Assembly (NCBI GenBank): GCA_044341025.1
Contig: JBIISM010000006.1
Location: 89,729 to 153,728, forward strand
DNA from: JABMMZ01 sp044341025
Lineage (GTDB): Bacteria; Bacteroidota; Bacteroidia; NS11-12g; UBA955
DNA length: 64,000 nucleotides
Reading direction: 5' to 3'
Part shown: piece by piece, positions 15,176 through 24,397 of the stretch
Layout: each line of letters opens with the position of its first letter
Position numbering within the stretch: the first letter of the stretch is position 1
The notes under the pieces: generated by a model
The model's database searches: none
Seen by the model: the letters and a program-made list of their open reading frames with translations, nothing else
What the model was told of the DNA's origin: nothing
Made by a program: the position numbers and the translations under genes

Positions 15176-16168
15176 TTAATCCTCGCTTAAATTGTATTTA
15201 GATACATCCATTCCAAAGTTAAGCCCTTTCTCTCTTACGAACTCTTCCAATTCAGACAATGACTTTTTGCCAAAGTTTCTGAATTTCAAAAGATCATCGA
15301 TGTCATAGCTTACAAGTTCACCTAAGGTACGAATCTCTGCTGCTTTTAAGCAATTGTATGCTCTAACAGAAAGATCAAGGTCAGCCAAATTGGTTTTAAG
15401 AATTTTACGCATGTGTAAGAAATTCTCATCAACTTCTTGAGCTGGCTTCTTCACTTGGCTATCCAACAAGATGTTCTCGTCGCTGAATAGAATAAAGTGT
15501 TGGATTAAGATATTTGCTGCTTCTTTTAAAGCGTTTTCTGGATGGATAGATCCATCGGTTTGTAATTCAATGATTAGTTTCTCGTAATCGGTCTTTTGCT
15601 CAACCCTGAAATCTTCGATTGTATATTTTACATTCTTGATTGGGGTAAAGATAGAGTCGATAGCGATTAAACCAATCTGAGCATCCTTAGGTTTGTTTTC
15701 ATCAGCTTGAACATAACCACGGCCTTTGTCAATTGAAATTTCCATTTCTAAATTAACGAATGGCTCCATGTTGCAGATAACCAAGTCTGGGTTTAATACC
15801 TCAAATGTATTGGTGTATCTAGCGATGTCGCCAGCAGTGAATTGTTCTTTACCTTTAATACTAATGAACACCTTTTCGTGGTCATCAGAATTACTGATTT
15901 TTTTGAAACGAACTTGTTTAAGGTTCAAAACGATTTCAGTAATATCTTCAGCTACGCCTTTGATGGTTGTGAACTCGTGCTCCACACCTTGAATTCTAAT
16001 CGAAGTGATGGCATGTCCTTCAAGTGAAGAAAGTAGAATTCTACGAAGTGAATTACCTATGGTGATGCCATAGCCTCTCTCGAGTGGGCTAAATTCAAAC
16101 AGACCATAAAAGTCTGTATCCTTATGCATGATCACTCTTTCGGGTTTTTGGAATGCTAATATCGGCAT
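15176..16168 (-). CDS. rpoA: DNA-directed RNA polymerase alpha subunit
   Basis: 330 residues. The N-terminal assembly domain includes FSPLERGYGITIGNSLRRILLSSLEG; the C-terminal domain (about 250-330) has the helix-hairpin-helix region LDLSVRAYNCLKAAEIRTLGELV and FGKKSLSELEEFV. It forms the dimer that nucleates core RNA polymerase. Placed between rpsD and rplQ as in the alpha operon. Confidence 0.98.
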   Translation of the reverse strand: MPILAFQKPERVIMHKDTDFYGLFEFSPLERGYGITIGNSLRRILLSSLEGHAITSIRIQGVEHEFTTIKGVAEDITEIVLNLKQVRFKKISNSDDHEKVFISIKGKEQFTAGDIARYTNTFEVLNPDLVICNMEPFVNLEMEISIDKGRGYVQADENKPKDAQIGLIAIDSIFTPIKNVKYTIEDFRVEQKTDYEKLIIELQTDGSIHPENALKEAANILIQHFILFSDENILLDSQVKKPAQEVDENFLHMRKILKTNLADLDLSVRAYNCLKAAEIRTLGELVSYDIDDLLKFRNFGKKSLSELEEFVREKGLNFGMDVSKYNLSED

Positions 16169-16191
16169 TTGTTTATGGATTATTTAATGGT

Positions 16192-16797
16192 TTATTTAGA
16201 GTACAACTCTACGATTAACTGCTCTTTGATGTTTTCAGGAATTTCAGATCTTTCTGGAAGGTTTAAGAAAGTACCAGTCATGGTCTTCTCATTCCAATCC
16301 AACCAGCTGAAACGTTTTCTACCTGCACCAAGTGAAATGGTTATTGTCTCCAATGATTTTGACTTCTCACGAACTGCTACAGTATCCCCTGGCTTCAATA
16401 AGTATGAAGGGATGTTTACCACTTCACCATTCACCAAAATGTGGTTGTGTGAAGTTAGTTGTCTTGCAGCGCTTCTAGTTGGCGCAATACCCAATCTGAA
16501 TACCGTATTGTCCAATCTTGATTCAAGATATTTCAATAAGTTTTCACCTGTGATACCGCGTTTGGTAGCAGCTAATTTAAAGGTTTTAGCAAACTGACGC
16601 TCCAATACACCGTAAGTGTATTTAGCCTTTTGCTTTTCAATCAATTGTATGGCGTACTCTGATTGTTTACCTCTTCTCCTTGAATTACCATGCATTCCCG
16701 GAGGATAGTTCTTTTTCTCTAATGCTTTATCCGGACCAAAGATAGCTTCTTTGAACCTACGTGCGATTTTGGATTTGGGACCTGTATATCTTGCCAT
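16192..16797 (-). CDS. rpsD: 30S ribosomal protein uS4
   Basis: 201 residues, full length. MARYTGPKSKIARRFKEAIFG opens the protein and the S4 RNA-binding domain (about 92-155) contains LESRLDNTVFRLGIAPTRSAARQLTSHNHILVNG. It lacks the N-terminal zinc cysteines (C- form). uS4 nucleates 30S assembly and in E. coli also represses the alpha operon. Confidence 0.98.
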   Translation of the reverse strand: MARYTGPKSKIARRFKEAIFGPDKALEKKNYPPGMHGNSRRRGKQSEYAIQLIEKQKAKYTYGVLERQFAKTFKLAATKRGITGENLLKYLESRLDNTVFRLGIAPTRSAARQLTSHNHILVNGEVVNIPSYLLKPGDTVAVREKSKSLETITISLGAGRKRFSWLDWNEKTMTGTFLNLPERSEIPENIKEQLIVELYSK

Positions 16798-16823
16798 TTT
16801 TGTTTTCTACTATTAATTAAAAA

Positions 16824-17204
16824 TTAGATACGTCTACGTTTAGGTGGACGGCATCCATTGTGAGGAAGTGGAGTTGTATCGTTGATTGAAAGAACTTCAA
16901 TGCCACAAGCAGCCATGTTTCTGATAGCAGAATCTCTACCTGAACCTGGTCCTTTAACAAATACATCAACCTTTCTTAATCCTAAGTCATATGCAACTTT
17001 ACCGCAATCTTGACTTGCAAGTTGTGCAGCATATGGTGTATTCTTCTTAGACCCTCTGAAACCCATTTTACCGGCAGAAGACCAAGAGATCACATCACCG
17101 TTAGCATTGGTTACAGAAACAATGATATTGTTAAATGATGCTTTGATGTGCACCTGACCCACTGGATCAACTTTTACTTTCTTTTTGTTTTTTGCAGTAC
17201 TCAT
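16824..17204 (-). CDS. rpsK: 30S ribosomal protein uS11
   Basis: 126 residues with GQVHIKASFNNIIVSVTNANGDVISWSSAGKMGFRGSKK and the terminal DTTPLPHNGCRPPKRRRI, both diagnostic for uS11. Seven nt follow rpsM. Confidence 0.98.
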   Translation of the reverse strand: MSTAKNKKKVKVDPVGQVHIKASFNNIIVSVTNANGDVISWSSAGKMGFRGSKKNTPYAAQLASQDCGKVAYDLGLRKVDVFVKGPGSGRDSAIRNMAACGIEVLSINDTTPLPHNGCRPPKRRRI

Positions 17205-17211
17205 TTATCTA

Positions 17212-17589
17212 TTATTTAGTAACTTTCTTTTTGTTTGCAACAGTCTTACGTTTACCTTTTCTGGTACGCGAGTTGTTTTTCGTGTGCTGTCCTCTTAAAG
17301 GTAAACCTTTACGGTGACGGGTTCCACGGTAGCAACCAATGTCCATTAAACGCTTAATGTTGAGCTGAACTTCAGAACGAAGCTCACCTTCGGTTTTGAA
17401 AGAAGTTGAGATGATATTCCTGATCGAAGTCAGTTCATCATCATTCCATTCGCCCACTTTTTTGTCGTGGTCGATGTTGGCTTGATTCAATATTGACTTA
17501 GCTCTGCTTGAACCAATACCGAATACATAGGTTAAACCTATAACGCCTCTTTTGTTTTTGGGTAAATCTATACCAGCTATCCTTGCCAT
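17212..17589 (-). CDS. rpsM: 30S ribosomal protein uS13
   Basis: 125 residues; MARIAGIDLPKNKRGVIGLTYVFGIG at the N-terminus and YRGTRHRKGLPLRGQHTKNNSRTRKG at the basic tail. It contacts the 50S subunit and tRNA in the 30S head. Confidence 0.98.
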   Translation of the reverse strand: MARIAGIDLPKNKRGVIGLTYVFGIGSSRAKSILNQANIDHDKKVGEWNDDELTSIRNIISTSFKTEGELRSEVQLNIKRLMDIGCYRGTRHRKGLPLRGQHTKNNSRTRKGKRKTVANKKKVTK

Positions 17590-17598
17590 TGTTAATGA

Positions 17599-17715
17599 TT
17601 ATCCTTGTCTTTGTTTAAATTTTGGGTTCTTTTTGCAAATCACAAAAAGTTTTCCTTTTCTTTTTACCAGTTTGCAGTCTACGCTGCGCTTCTTAACTGA
17701 AGTTCTTACTTTCAT
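17599..17715 (-). CDS. rpmJ: 50S ribosomal protein bL36
   Basis: Translated by hand; 38 residues beginning MKVRTSVKKRSVDCKLV and ending NPKFKQRQG. It has the C-x(n)-C pattern (Cys14, Cys27) but the last Cys/His ligands are changed (KFKQRQG), as in the variant that binds zinc weakly or not. Six nt after infA, nine before rpsM. Confidence 0.95.
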   Translation of the reverse strand: MKVRTSVKKRSVDCKLVKRKGKLFVICKKNPKFKQRQG

Positions 17716-17721
17716 AATATT

Positions 17722-17940
17722 TTATTTGTATCTGTACGAAATTCTACCTCTGCTCAGGTCATACGGGCTCATCTCCACTTGTACTCTATCTCCCGGTAAT
17801 ACCCTGATGTATTTCATGCGCATTTTCCCTGAAATGGTTGCAATAATCTCATGCCCATTGCCCAACTTAACGCGAAACATTGCATTTGACAACGCTTCTA
17901 CGATTGTTCCGTCCTGTTTTATTGAGTCTTGCTTGGCCAT
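17722..17940 (-). CDS. infA: Translation initiation factor IF-1
   Basis: 72 residues, an OB-fold protein: MAKQDSIKQDGTIVEALSNAMFRVKLGNGHEIIATISGKMRMKYIRVLPGDRV. It blocks the A site during initiation. In many bacteria map (and adk) lie between secY and infA; here only 41 nt separate them. Confidence 0.98.
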   Translation of the reverse strand: MAKQDSIKQDGTIVEALSNAMFRVKLGNGHEIIATISGKMRMKYIRVLPGDRVQVEMSPYDLSRGRISYRYK

Positions 17941-17981
17941 TTTTTTGCGGGGTGCAAATTTAATACTTTTTTTTTATATAA

Positions 17982-19340
17982 TCAAATTGATTGTGTTGCC
18001 ATGGTTCCAGTTCTACCTCTTATGCGTCCAGATTTCATCAATCCATCATAGTGACGCATCAATAAATGACTCTCGATTTGTTGCAAGGTATCCAATACAA
18101 CACCTACCATAATCAACAAGGATGTTCCGCCGAAAAACTGAGCAAAACTCTGACTCACGCCAAACAACATTGCAAATGAAGGTAAGATTGCTACCATAGC
18201 CAAGAACAATGATCCTGGGAAGGTAATTCTATCCATAATTTGATCTATATACTCACTGGTTTGTTTTCCTGGCTTAATACCTGGAATAAAACCTCCACTC
18301 TTTTTTAACTCGTCAGCCATTTGATTTGAATTAACCGTAATAGCTGTGTAGAAATAGGTAAATGCAATGATTAAAGTTGCAAATACTGCATTGTAGGCAA
18401 ATGAACCATAATCACTCATCGCTCTTAGAAAAGAACCTGGGTTCTCAACACTTTGAGCAATGGTTGGTGGCAAGAACATGATTGCTTGAGCAAATATAAT
18501 TGGCATTACACCCGCTGCATTAACCTTTAAGGGAATGTATTGACGTGCACCACCTACCATTCTACTGCCTTCTATTCTTTTGGCATAGTTGACACTAATC
18601 TTTCTGACACCTTGTATGAGTAAGATTGTCGCAACTATAACCCCCAACCATGATACAATTTCTACAATAAACAAAGGCAATCCACCTTTAGATATTCTTT
18701 GATCCAATTCAAAACCCAAAGCTTCTGGCAATCTATCAATAATACCAATCATGATAATTAGTGAAATACCATTGCCTAAACCTTTGTCTGTAATCTTTTC
18801 ACCCAACCACATCGTGAACATAGTACCAGCTACAAGCAAGGATACGTTTATGATCATGAACAATGATTCAGTCATTAATTCAGGATGTGTTTTGAACAAC
18901 AAAGCACCCCAATTGTCTGATTTGCCTGTTATGTTGTAAAGATAAGCAACCGCTTGCACCATAGTGATTGCAATGGTTAAGAATCTAGTGTATTGGTTGA
19001 TTTTTCTTCTACCGTCCTCACCTTCCTTCTGCATTCTTTGGAATGTAGGTACTGCAATCGTTAATAATTGAATAACAATTGAAGCTGAAATGTAAGGCAT
19101 AATACCCAATGCGAAGATGGCACCTCTTCCGAAAGCACCACCAGCGAAAATATTCACTAAACCAAGGATACCTTCTGTTTGGTTTTTCAGTGCGCCCATA
19201 AGAACGCCACCGTCAATACCTGGCAGAATGATAAAGGTACCAATTCTGTATATCAATAGAAACAAAAGGGTGTTTTTGATTTTAACCCTTAGTTCATCAA
19301 TGCTCCAGATTTCTTTTAGTTTCTGAATAAATTTCTTCAT
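17982..19340 (-). CDS. secY: Sec translocon channel subunit SecY
   Basis: 452 residues with ten predicted membrane helices. Recognisable segments are LPGIDGG near the first helix (plug region follows), the GLGNGISLIIMIGI helix and the IPGIKPGKQTSEYIDQIMDRITFPGSLFLA cytoplasmic loop. It is the pore through which T9SS cargo and other exported proteins first cross the inner membrane. Two nt after rplO. Confidence 0.98.
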   Translation of the reverse strand: MKKFIQKLKEIWSIDELRVKIKNTLLFLLIYRIGTFIILPGIDGGVLMGALKNQTEGILGLVNIFAGGAFGRGAIFALGIMPYISASIVIQLLTIAVPTFQRMQKEGEDGRRKINQYTRFLTIAITMVQAVAYLYNITGKSDNWGALLFKTHPELMTESLFMIINVSLLVAGTMFTMWLGEKITDKGLGNGISLIIMIGIIDRLPEALGFELDQRISKGGLPLFIVEIVSWLGVIVATILLIQGVRKISVNYAKRIEGSRMVGGARQYIPLKVNAAGVMPIIFAQAIMFLPPTIAQSVENPGSFLRAMSDYGSFAYNAVFATLIIAFTYFYTAITVNSNQMADELKKSGGFIPGIKPGKQTSEYIDQIMDRITFPGSLFLAMVAILPSFAMLFGVSQSFAQFFGGTSLLIMVGVVLDTLQQIESHLLMRHYDGLMKSGRIRGRTGTMATQSI

Positions 19341-19342
19341 TC

Positions 19343-19798
19343 CTAGTAGATAGTTATAGGGTTTATTGAACCGCCTTTTTCTTCGATTGCTTTTTTCGCT
19401 GTTTCAGAGAAACCATGCGCATGAACTTCTAATTTAGCTGTTAACACACCACGACCCAAGATCTTAAAGTATTCTCTTTTACCTACCAAGTTGTTTTCAA
19501 CCATGGTTGCGTGATTGATTACGCTCAGACCTTTGGTTTCAGCCAATCTTTGAAGCACATCAAGGTTAACACTGGTAAGCTCCACACGGTTAAAGTTTTT
19601 GAAACCTCCCTTTGGAATACGTCTTTGCAATGGCATTTGACCGCCCTCAAAACCCTTCTTACGAGAGTAACCGCTTCTACTTTGAGCACCTTTGTGTCCT
19701 TTTGTAGATGTACCGCCTCTTCCGGAACCTTGACCTCTACCTATTCTCTTTCCGTTTTTTGTTGAACCTTCTGCAGGTTTTAAAGTATTTAATTCCAT
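19343..19798 (-). CDS. rplO: 50S ribosomal protein uL15
   Basis: 151 residues; MELNTLKPAEGSTKNGKRIGRGQGSGRGGTSTKGHKGAQSRSGYSRKKGFEGGQMPLQRRIPKGGF is the Gly/Lys-rich N-terminal extension that threads into 23S rRNA. One nt after rpmD. Confidence 0.98.
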   Translation of the reverse strand: MELNTLKPAEGSTKNGKRIGRGQGSGRGGTSTKGHKGAQSRSGYSRKKGFEGGQMPLQRRIPKGGFKNFNRVELTSVNLDVLQRLAETKGLSVINHATMVENNLVGKREYFKILGRGVLTAKLEVHAHGFSETAKKAIEEKGGSINPITIY

Positions 19799-19799
19799 C

Positions 19800-19979
19800 T
19801 TAAATATTTTCTATTTTTACTAGGTGATTAACTTTTCTAAGTATGCCTTGGATTTGAGGAGTTAAGGTCAACTCATTAAAGCTATTGATTTTATTTAAAC
19901 CCAAAGCCTCCATGTTTTTCTCTACTCTTTCTGATTGACCAATGGTACTACGTACTTTTGTGATTCTTACTTTAGACAT
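19800..19979 (-). CDS. rpmD: 50S ribosomal protein uL30
   Basis: Translated by hand; 59 residues starting MSKVRITKVRSTIGQSERV and ending VNHLVKIENI, a typical short bacterial uL30. Sits between rpsE (4 nt) and rplO (1 nt) as in the spc operon. Confidence 0.95.
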   Translation of the reverse strand: MSKVRITKVRSTIGQSERVEKNMEALGLNKINSFNELTLTPQIQGILRKVNHLVKIENI

Positions 19980-19983
19980 AATC

Positions 19984-20502
19984 TTATCCGTTAAAAACTT
20001 GTTTTAAATTGATATTTCTTTGTTTAGAAATGCTGTATGGATCTCTTAATTTTGATAAAGCATCCAAAGTAGCCTTTACCACGTTGTGTGGATTTGATGA
20101 ACCTTTTGATTTGGCTAACACGTCGTGAACACCTGCGCTCTCAAGAACGGCACGCATTGCACCACCCGCGATAACACCTGTACCGTGAGAAGCTGGTTTG
20201 ATGAAAACGTTTCCGCCACCAAATTTACCATATTGCTCATGAGGAACCGTTCCATGAAGGATAGGCACTTTAATTAGGTTTTTCTTTGCGTCTTCGATTG
20301 CTTTTTGAATAGCATCGGTCACCTCACCTGCTTTACCTAATCCGTTTCCTACGATGCCGTTACCATCTCCTACTACCACGATAGCGGTAAAGGTAAATGT
20401 ACGACCACCTTTGGTTACTTTGGCAACGCGATTTACTGCAACTACTTTTTCTTTAAGCTCCAGTTCAGATTGTCTGACACGTTTTATATTGCTGTTTGTC
20501 AT
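19984..20502 (-). CDS. rpsE: 30S ribosomal protein uS5
   Basis: 172 residues. LKEKVVAVNRVAKVTKGGRTFTF and the GDGNGIVGNGLGKAGEV loop are the conserved double-stranded RNA-binding part; the C-terminal domain has SHGTGVIAGGAMRAVLESAGV. uS5 lies at the mRNA entry and helps decoding accuracy. Confidence 0.98.
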   Translation of the reverse strand: MTNSNIKRVRQSELELKEKVVAVNRVAKVTKGGRTFTFTAIVVVGDGNGIVGNGLGKAGEVTDAIQKAIEDAKKNLIKVPILHGTVPHEQYGKFGGGNVFIKPASHGTGVIAGGAMRAVLESAGVHDVLAKSKGSSNPHNVVKATLDALSKLRDPYSISKQRNINLKQVFNG

Positions 20503-20517
20503 GATACTCTTAATAAA

Positions 20518-20871
20518 TTAAAATTGTAAGCCCCCTTCTCTGGCACCTTCTGCCAAACTCTTGATTCTACCATGGTATAAGAAACCGTTTCTGTCGAAAA
20601 CAACTTTCTCTACACCCAATGATTTTGCTTTTTCAGCGATGCGCTTTCCAACGATTGCGGCTTTGGCAACATTGGTGTCTTTAGATTCTACTAAATCTTT
20701 CTCACGGCTTGAAGCTGCGCAAATGGTCTTGTTGCTTACATCTACGATTTGTGCGTAGATTTCAGCGTTGCTTCTAAATACAACCAAACGCGGACGTTCG
20801 ATGCTTGCAGAAACTTTACCAGAAACTCTGCGTTTTATTTTAAGTCTTCTTTGTGATTTTACTTGGCTCAT
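20518..20871 (-). CDS. rplR: 50S ribosomal protein uL18
   Basis: 117 residues; RRLKIKRRVSGKVSASIERPRLVVFRSNAEIYAQIVD and GFLYHGRIKSLAEGAREGGLQF match uL18, which carries 5S rRNA into the 50S subunit with uL5. Confidence 0.98.
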   Translation of the reverse strand: MSQVKSQRRLKIKRRVSGKVSASIERPRLVVFRSNAEIYAQIVDVSNKTICAASSREKDLVESKDTNVAKAAIVGKRIAEKAKSLGVEKVVFDRNGFLYHGRIKSLAEGAREGGLQF

Positions 20872-20881
20872 TTTCTAATTA

Positions 20882-21439
20882 TTATTTTTTAGACGCTGAT
20901 TTTCCTGCTTTTCTTCTCAATTGCTCACCTGCGAAACGGATACCTTTTCCTTTGTATGGCTCAGGCTTGCGGAATCCTCTAATCTTAGCAGCTACTTGAC
21001 CTAACAATTGTTTGTCAGCGCTCTCCATGATGATGGCAGGATTCTGTCCTTTTTCTGTTACAGTTGTCAATTTGATTTCTATAGGCACCTCTAACATAAT
21101 TCTGTGAGAGTATCCGATAGAAAGATCAAGCACTTGACCTGCGTTTGTTGCTTTATAACCTACACCAACTAACTCTTGTTTGGTTGAGTGACCAGATGTT
21201 ACTCCGATAACGTTATTGTTGATCAATGAACGGTATAAACCGTGCAATGCTCTGCTCGTTTTTTCTTCGTTAGGGCGTTCAACGGTTAAAATGTTGTCTT
21301 CAATTTTGATTTTGAAACCTTCTTTTAATGGTTGGTGTAATTCACCCTTAGGTCCTTTGACCGTTACAACATTATCCGCTGAGATTTTGATATCTACACC
21401 TGCAGGGATATTGATGATAGCTTTACCTATTCTAGACAT
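20882..21439 (-). CDS. rplF: 50S ribosomal protein uL6
   Basis: 185 residues; MSRIGKAIINIPAGVDIKISADNVVTVKGPKGEL opens it and the signature KIRGFRKPEPYKGKGIRF closes it. Near the sarcin-ricin loop and factor-binding site. Confidence 0.98.
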   Translation of the reverse strand: MSRIGKAIINIPAGVDIKISADNVVTVKGPKGELHQPLKEGFKIKIEDNILTVERPNEEKTSRALHGLYRSLINNNVIGVTSGHSTKQELVGVGYKATNAGQVLDLSIGYSHRIMLEVPIEIKLTTVTEKGQNPAIIMESADKQLLGQVAAKIRGFRKPEPYKGKGIRFAGEQLRRKAGKSASKK

Positions 21440-21458
21440 GTTCTTATTCTTTTAATTT

Positions 21459-21857
21459 TTACGATACATAACACAGCACTTCGCCGCCTATGTTCAAGGT
21501 TCTTGCTTCTTTGTCTGATAATACACCTCTAGAGGTAGAAAGGATGGCGATACCCAATCCGTTAATAACTCTTGGTAATTTGTCAGCTGGAGCATATTTT
21601 CTCAAACCTGGTTTACTTACTCTTTTTAGATCTCTAATGGCAGGCTGCCTAGTTGTTGGATCGTATTTAAGGGCAAGTTTAATTACACCTTGTTTGTTTT
21701 CTGTTTCTTCAAACTTATAGTTTAAGATATAGCCTTTTTCAAAAAGCACTTTTGTCATTGCTTTTTTGATGTTTGAAGCAGGGATTTCAACAATCCTATG
21801 TTTTGCTTGCAAAGCGTTTCTTAAACGGGTTAAGTAATCTGCTATTGGATCAGTCAT
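21459..21857 (-). CDS. rpsH: 30S ribosomal protein uS8
   Basis: 132 residues; MTDPIADYLTRLRNALQAKH and the C-terminal GLGIAILSTSRGVLSDKEAR signature. In E. coli uS8 represses the spc operon. Confidence 0.98.
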   Translation of the reverse strand: MTDPIADYLTRLRNALQAKHRIVEIPASNIKKAMTKVLFEKGYILNYKFEETENKQGVIKLALKYDPTTRQPAIRDLKRVSKPGLRKYAPADKLPRVINGLGIAILSTSRGVLSDKEARTLNIGGEVLCYVS

Positions 21858-21873
21858 TGTATTCTTTATTTAT

Positions 21874-22143
21874 TTACCAACTTGATTTTGTTACACCTGG
21901 AATCTTACCTGCTGAAGCCAGTTCACGGAACTGATTTCTGCACAAACCAAATACTTTCATATATCCTCTTGGTTTGCCTGTTAATTTGCACCTGTTACGA
22001 AGACGAACTTTTGAAGAACTTCTTGGTAGTTTTTGAAGACCGATGAAATCACCAGCTTCTTTCAACGCTGCACGTCTGTCTGCGTATTTAGCAACTAGTC
22101 TCTCTTTTTTGAGCTCTCTTGCTTTTATTGCTTCTCTTGCCAT
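21874..22143 (-). CDS. rpsN: 30S ribosomal protein uS14 (zinc-free form)
   Basis: 89 residues, the longer form without the CxxC...CxxC zinc ribbon; ends with RNRCKLTGKPRGYMKVFGLCRNQFRELASAGKIPGVTKSSW. Between rplE and rpsH. Confidence 0.98.
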   Translation of the reverse strand: MAREAIKARELKKERLVAKYADRRAALKEAGDFIGLQKLPRSSSKVRLRNRCKLTGKPRGYMKVFGLCRNQFRELASAGKIPGVTKSSW

Positions 22144-22155
22144 GTTCTGTTTTTA

Positions 22156-22704
22156 TTATTTTTTAAACGGTAAACCGAAAGCTCTTAACATTTCTAAACA
22201 CTCTTCATCAGTTTTGGCCGAAGTTACAAAAGTAATGTCCATACCTGAAATTCTATTGGTTTTATCGATATCGATTTCCGGGAAAATGATTTGTTCAGTG
22301 ATGCCCATGGTGTAGTTGCCTCTTCCATCAAAACCTTTAACATCTAATCCTTGGAAGTCTCTTACACGCGGCAATGCAATTGAGATCAATCTTTCTAAGA
22401 ACTCATACATGGCATCTTTACGAAGTGTTACTCTCGCGCCGATTGGCATTTTAGCTCTCAATTTGAAATTACTGATATCTTTTTTAGACATAGTAGCTTG
22501 TGCTTTTTGACCAGATATTCTTGACATCTCATCGATGGCAGCATCTATCAATTTTTTATCATTCACAGCTACCCCTACGCCCTGATTTAAGCATATTTTC
22601 AGAAGTCCTGGCATTTCCATTACATTCTCATATGCAAACTTTTCTTGCATTTGCGGAATAACAACTTCTGTGAACCTTGTTTTTAAATTTGGTATGTACG
22701 ACAT
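22156..22704 (-). CDS. rplE: 50S ribosomal protein uL5
   Basis: 182 residues with KICLNQGVGVA and LRAKMPIGARVTLRKDAMYEFLERLISIALPRVRDFQGL, the 5S rRNA-binding part, and the P-site tRNA contact loop. Confidence 0.98.
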   Translation of the reverse strand: MSYIPNLKTRFTEVVIPQMQEKFAYENVMEMPGLLKICLNQGVGVAVNDKKLIDAAIDEMSRISGQKAQATMSKKDISNFKLRAKMPIGARVTLRKDAMYEFLERLISIALPRVRDFQGLDVKGFDGRGNYTMGITEQIIFPEIDIDKTNRISGMDITFVTSAKTDEECLEMLRAFGLPFKK

Positions 22705-22716
22705 TTATTTACTTTA

Positions 22717-23064
22717 TTAGCTGATAAATTCTCCTGTTTTAACAGAATATCTCTGTAATTTTCCTTTTTCGTTTTCTTTTCTACCTACTCTTGTTGCGGT
22801 CTTACCGTCCAACAACATTAAGTTAGAAATATGAATTGGCGCTTCTCTTTTGATGATTCCGCCATTGGGGTTGCTTGCACTTGGTTTTGTGTGACGTGAA
22901 ATAATATTCAAGCCTTCAACCACAGCTCTGTATGTTTTAGTGTAAACACGTAAAACTTTACCCGTGTTGTTATTGTCTACAATCTTACCTGCAATCTGTA
23001 CAACAGTATCACCTTTCTTAATGTGAATCTTTGCAGTTTGATGTGAATTGTTTTTTGCTTTCAT
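22717..23064 (-). CDS. rplX: 50S ribosomal protein uL24
   Basis: 115 residues; KIHIKKGDTVVQIAGKIVDNNNTGKVLRVY is the KOW motif. It starts large-subunit assembly at the exit tunnel. Confidence 0.98.
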   Translation of the reverse strand: MKAKNNSHQTAKIHIKKGDTVVQIAGKIVDNNNTGKVLRVYTKTYRAVVEGLNIISRHTKPSASNPNGGIIKREAPIHISNLMLLDGKTATRVGRKENEKGKLQRYSVKTGEFIS

Positions 23065-23076
23065 TCTTCTGTGCTA

Positions 23077-23445
23077 TTATAATACTTCTGGTGCCAGTGA
23101 TATGATTTTCATGAATTGTTTTTCACGTAATTCTCTTGCTACTGGGCCGAAGATACGTGTACCTCTTGGTTCGTCTGAGTTGTTAAGCAATACACAAGAG
23201 TTTTCGTCAAAACGAATGTATGAACCGTCTGCTCTTTTGATTTCTTTTTTTACCCTAACGATAACGGCTTTTGATACAGTGCCGGCTTTTACACCGCCTG
23301 ATGGTATAGCAGATTTAATTGCCACGACAATTTTATCTCCTACAGACGCATAACGTCTTTTGGTACCACCTAGTACTCTTATACAAAGGACTTCCTTTGC
23401 TCCGCTGTTGTCAGCTACTTTTAAACGACTTTCTGTTTGTATCAT
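23077..23445 (-). CDS. rplN: 50S ribosomal protein uL14
   Basis: 122 residues; MIQTESRLKVADNSGAKEVLCIRVLGGTKRRYASVGDKIVVAIKSA is diagnostic. Its start overlaps the rpsQ stop by 1 nt. Confidence 0.98.
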   Translation of the reverse strand: MIQTESRLKVADNSGAKEVLCIRVLGGTKRRYASVGDKIVVAIKSAIPSGGVKAGTVSKAVIVRVKKEIKRADGSYIRFDENSCVLLNNSDEPRGTRIFGPVARELREKQFMKIISLAPEVL

Positions 23446-23705
23446 TATTTTGCCCTTTCTACGATTTCAACAAGTCTCCAGCATTTTAATTTGCTCAATG
23501 GTCTTGTCTCCATAATTTTTACTACGTCATTCACGTTACACTCATTCTTTTCATCATGAGCATAAAACTTTTTGGTCTTTTTAAAGTATTTACCATACTT
23601 CGGGTGCTTTACCTTTGTTTCCAAAGCGACAACGATAGATTTATTCATACCGTTGCTGGTAACGCGACCAATAATTTCTTTTCTTGAGTTTCTGGTTTGT
23701 TCCAT
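23445..23705 (-). CDS. rpsQ: 30S ribosomal protein uS17
   Basis: 86 residues; RKEIIGRVTSNGMNKSIVVALETKVKHPKYGKYFKKTKKF and the GDVV-equivalent CNVNDVVKIMETRPLSKLKCWRLVEIVE. Confidence 0.98.
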   Translation of the reverse strand: MEQTRNSRKEIIGRVTSNGMNKSIVVALETKVKHPKYGKYFKKTKKFYAHDEKNECNVNDVVKIMETRPLSKLKCWRLVEIVERAK

Positions 23706-23708
23706 TTT

Positions 23709-23930
23709 TTATTCCCCCTTTTCAGCGGCTTTTAATTCGTTATCTACTCTACGAGTGTTGATTTCAGTTAACATTCTAGCGATAACTTTTCTTGACTCTT
23801 TTAATTTGTGAGGTTGCTCAATTCTTGCTACTGCATTATTGAACTTCACTTTGGTGAATCTCACTTTTTCTTCTTTGTATCTTTCAACCAATTCTTTGGT
23901 CGTAAGATCTTTAATTTCCCTGTGCTTCAT
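23709..23930 (-). CDS. rpmC: 50S ribosomal protein uL29
   Basis: 73 residues, two-helix protein at the tunnel exit (MKHREIKDLTTKELVERYKEEKVRFTKVKF). It is part of the docking site for trigger factor and SRP. Two nt after rplP. Confidence 0.97.
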   Translation of the reverse strand: MKHREIKDLTTKELVERYKEEKVRFTKVKFNNAVARIEQPHKLKESRKVIARMLTEINTRRVDNELKAAEKGE

Positions 23931-23932
23931 TA

Positions 23933-24352
23933 TTATTCTGTATAATCAGGTTTTACAATAAATTTGGTTGCTACTGGTAGCTTTTGTGCGGCGAGGTACA
24001 TACCTCTTTCTGCAACTGCTAATGGCACACCGGTTACTTCGAACATGATGGTTCCTGGCTTAACGATAGCTACCCAATATTCAGGTGCTCCTTTACCTTT
24101 ACCCATACGGACCTCTGCAGGCTTCTTGGTAATAGGTTTGTCTGGGAATATACGGATCCATACCTGGCCTTCCCTTTTCATAAACCTGGTGAGTGCAACC
24201 CTGGCTGCTTCTATTTGTCTGGCAGTGATCCATGACTCTTCCATACTTTTCAAACCGAAAGTACCGAAGCTCAATCTATGACCTCTTGTGGCTAGACCTT
24301 TGATTCTGCCTTTATGCTGTTTTCTGAATTTGGTTCTTTTTGGACTTAACAT
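23933..24352 (-). CDS. rplP: 50S ribosomal protein uL16
   Basis: 139 residues; MLSPKRTKFRKQHKGRIKGLATRGHRLSFG and the MGKGKGAPEYWVAIVKPGTIMFEV signature near the peptidyl transferase centre. 45 nt separate it from rpsC, one of the longest gaps of the operon. Confidence 0.98.
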   Translation of the reverse strand: MLSPKRTKFRKQHKGRIKGLATRGHRLSFGTFGLKSMEESWITARQIEAARVALTRFMKREGQVWIRIFPDKPITKKPAEVRMGKGKGAPEYWVAIVKPGTIMFEVTGVPLAVAERGMYLAAQKLPVATKFIVKPDYTE

Positions 24353-24397
24353 GTCTAATTCTTCGTTATTTTGATTGAACTATAATCTATTAATCGA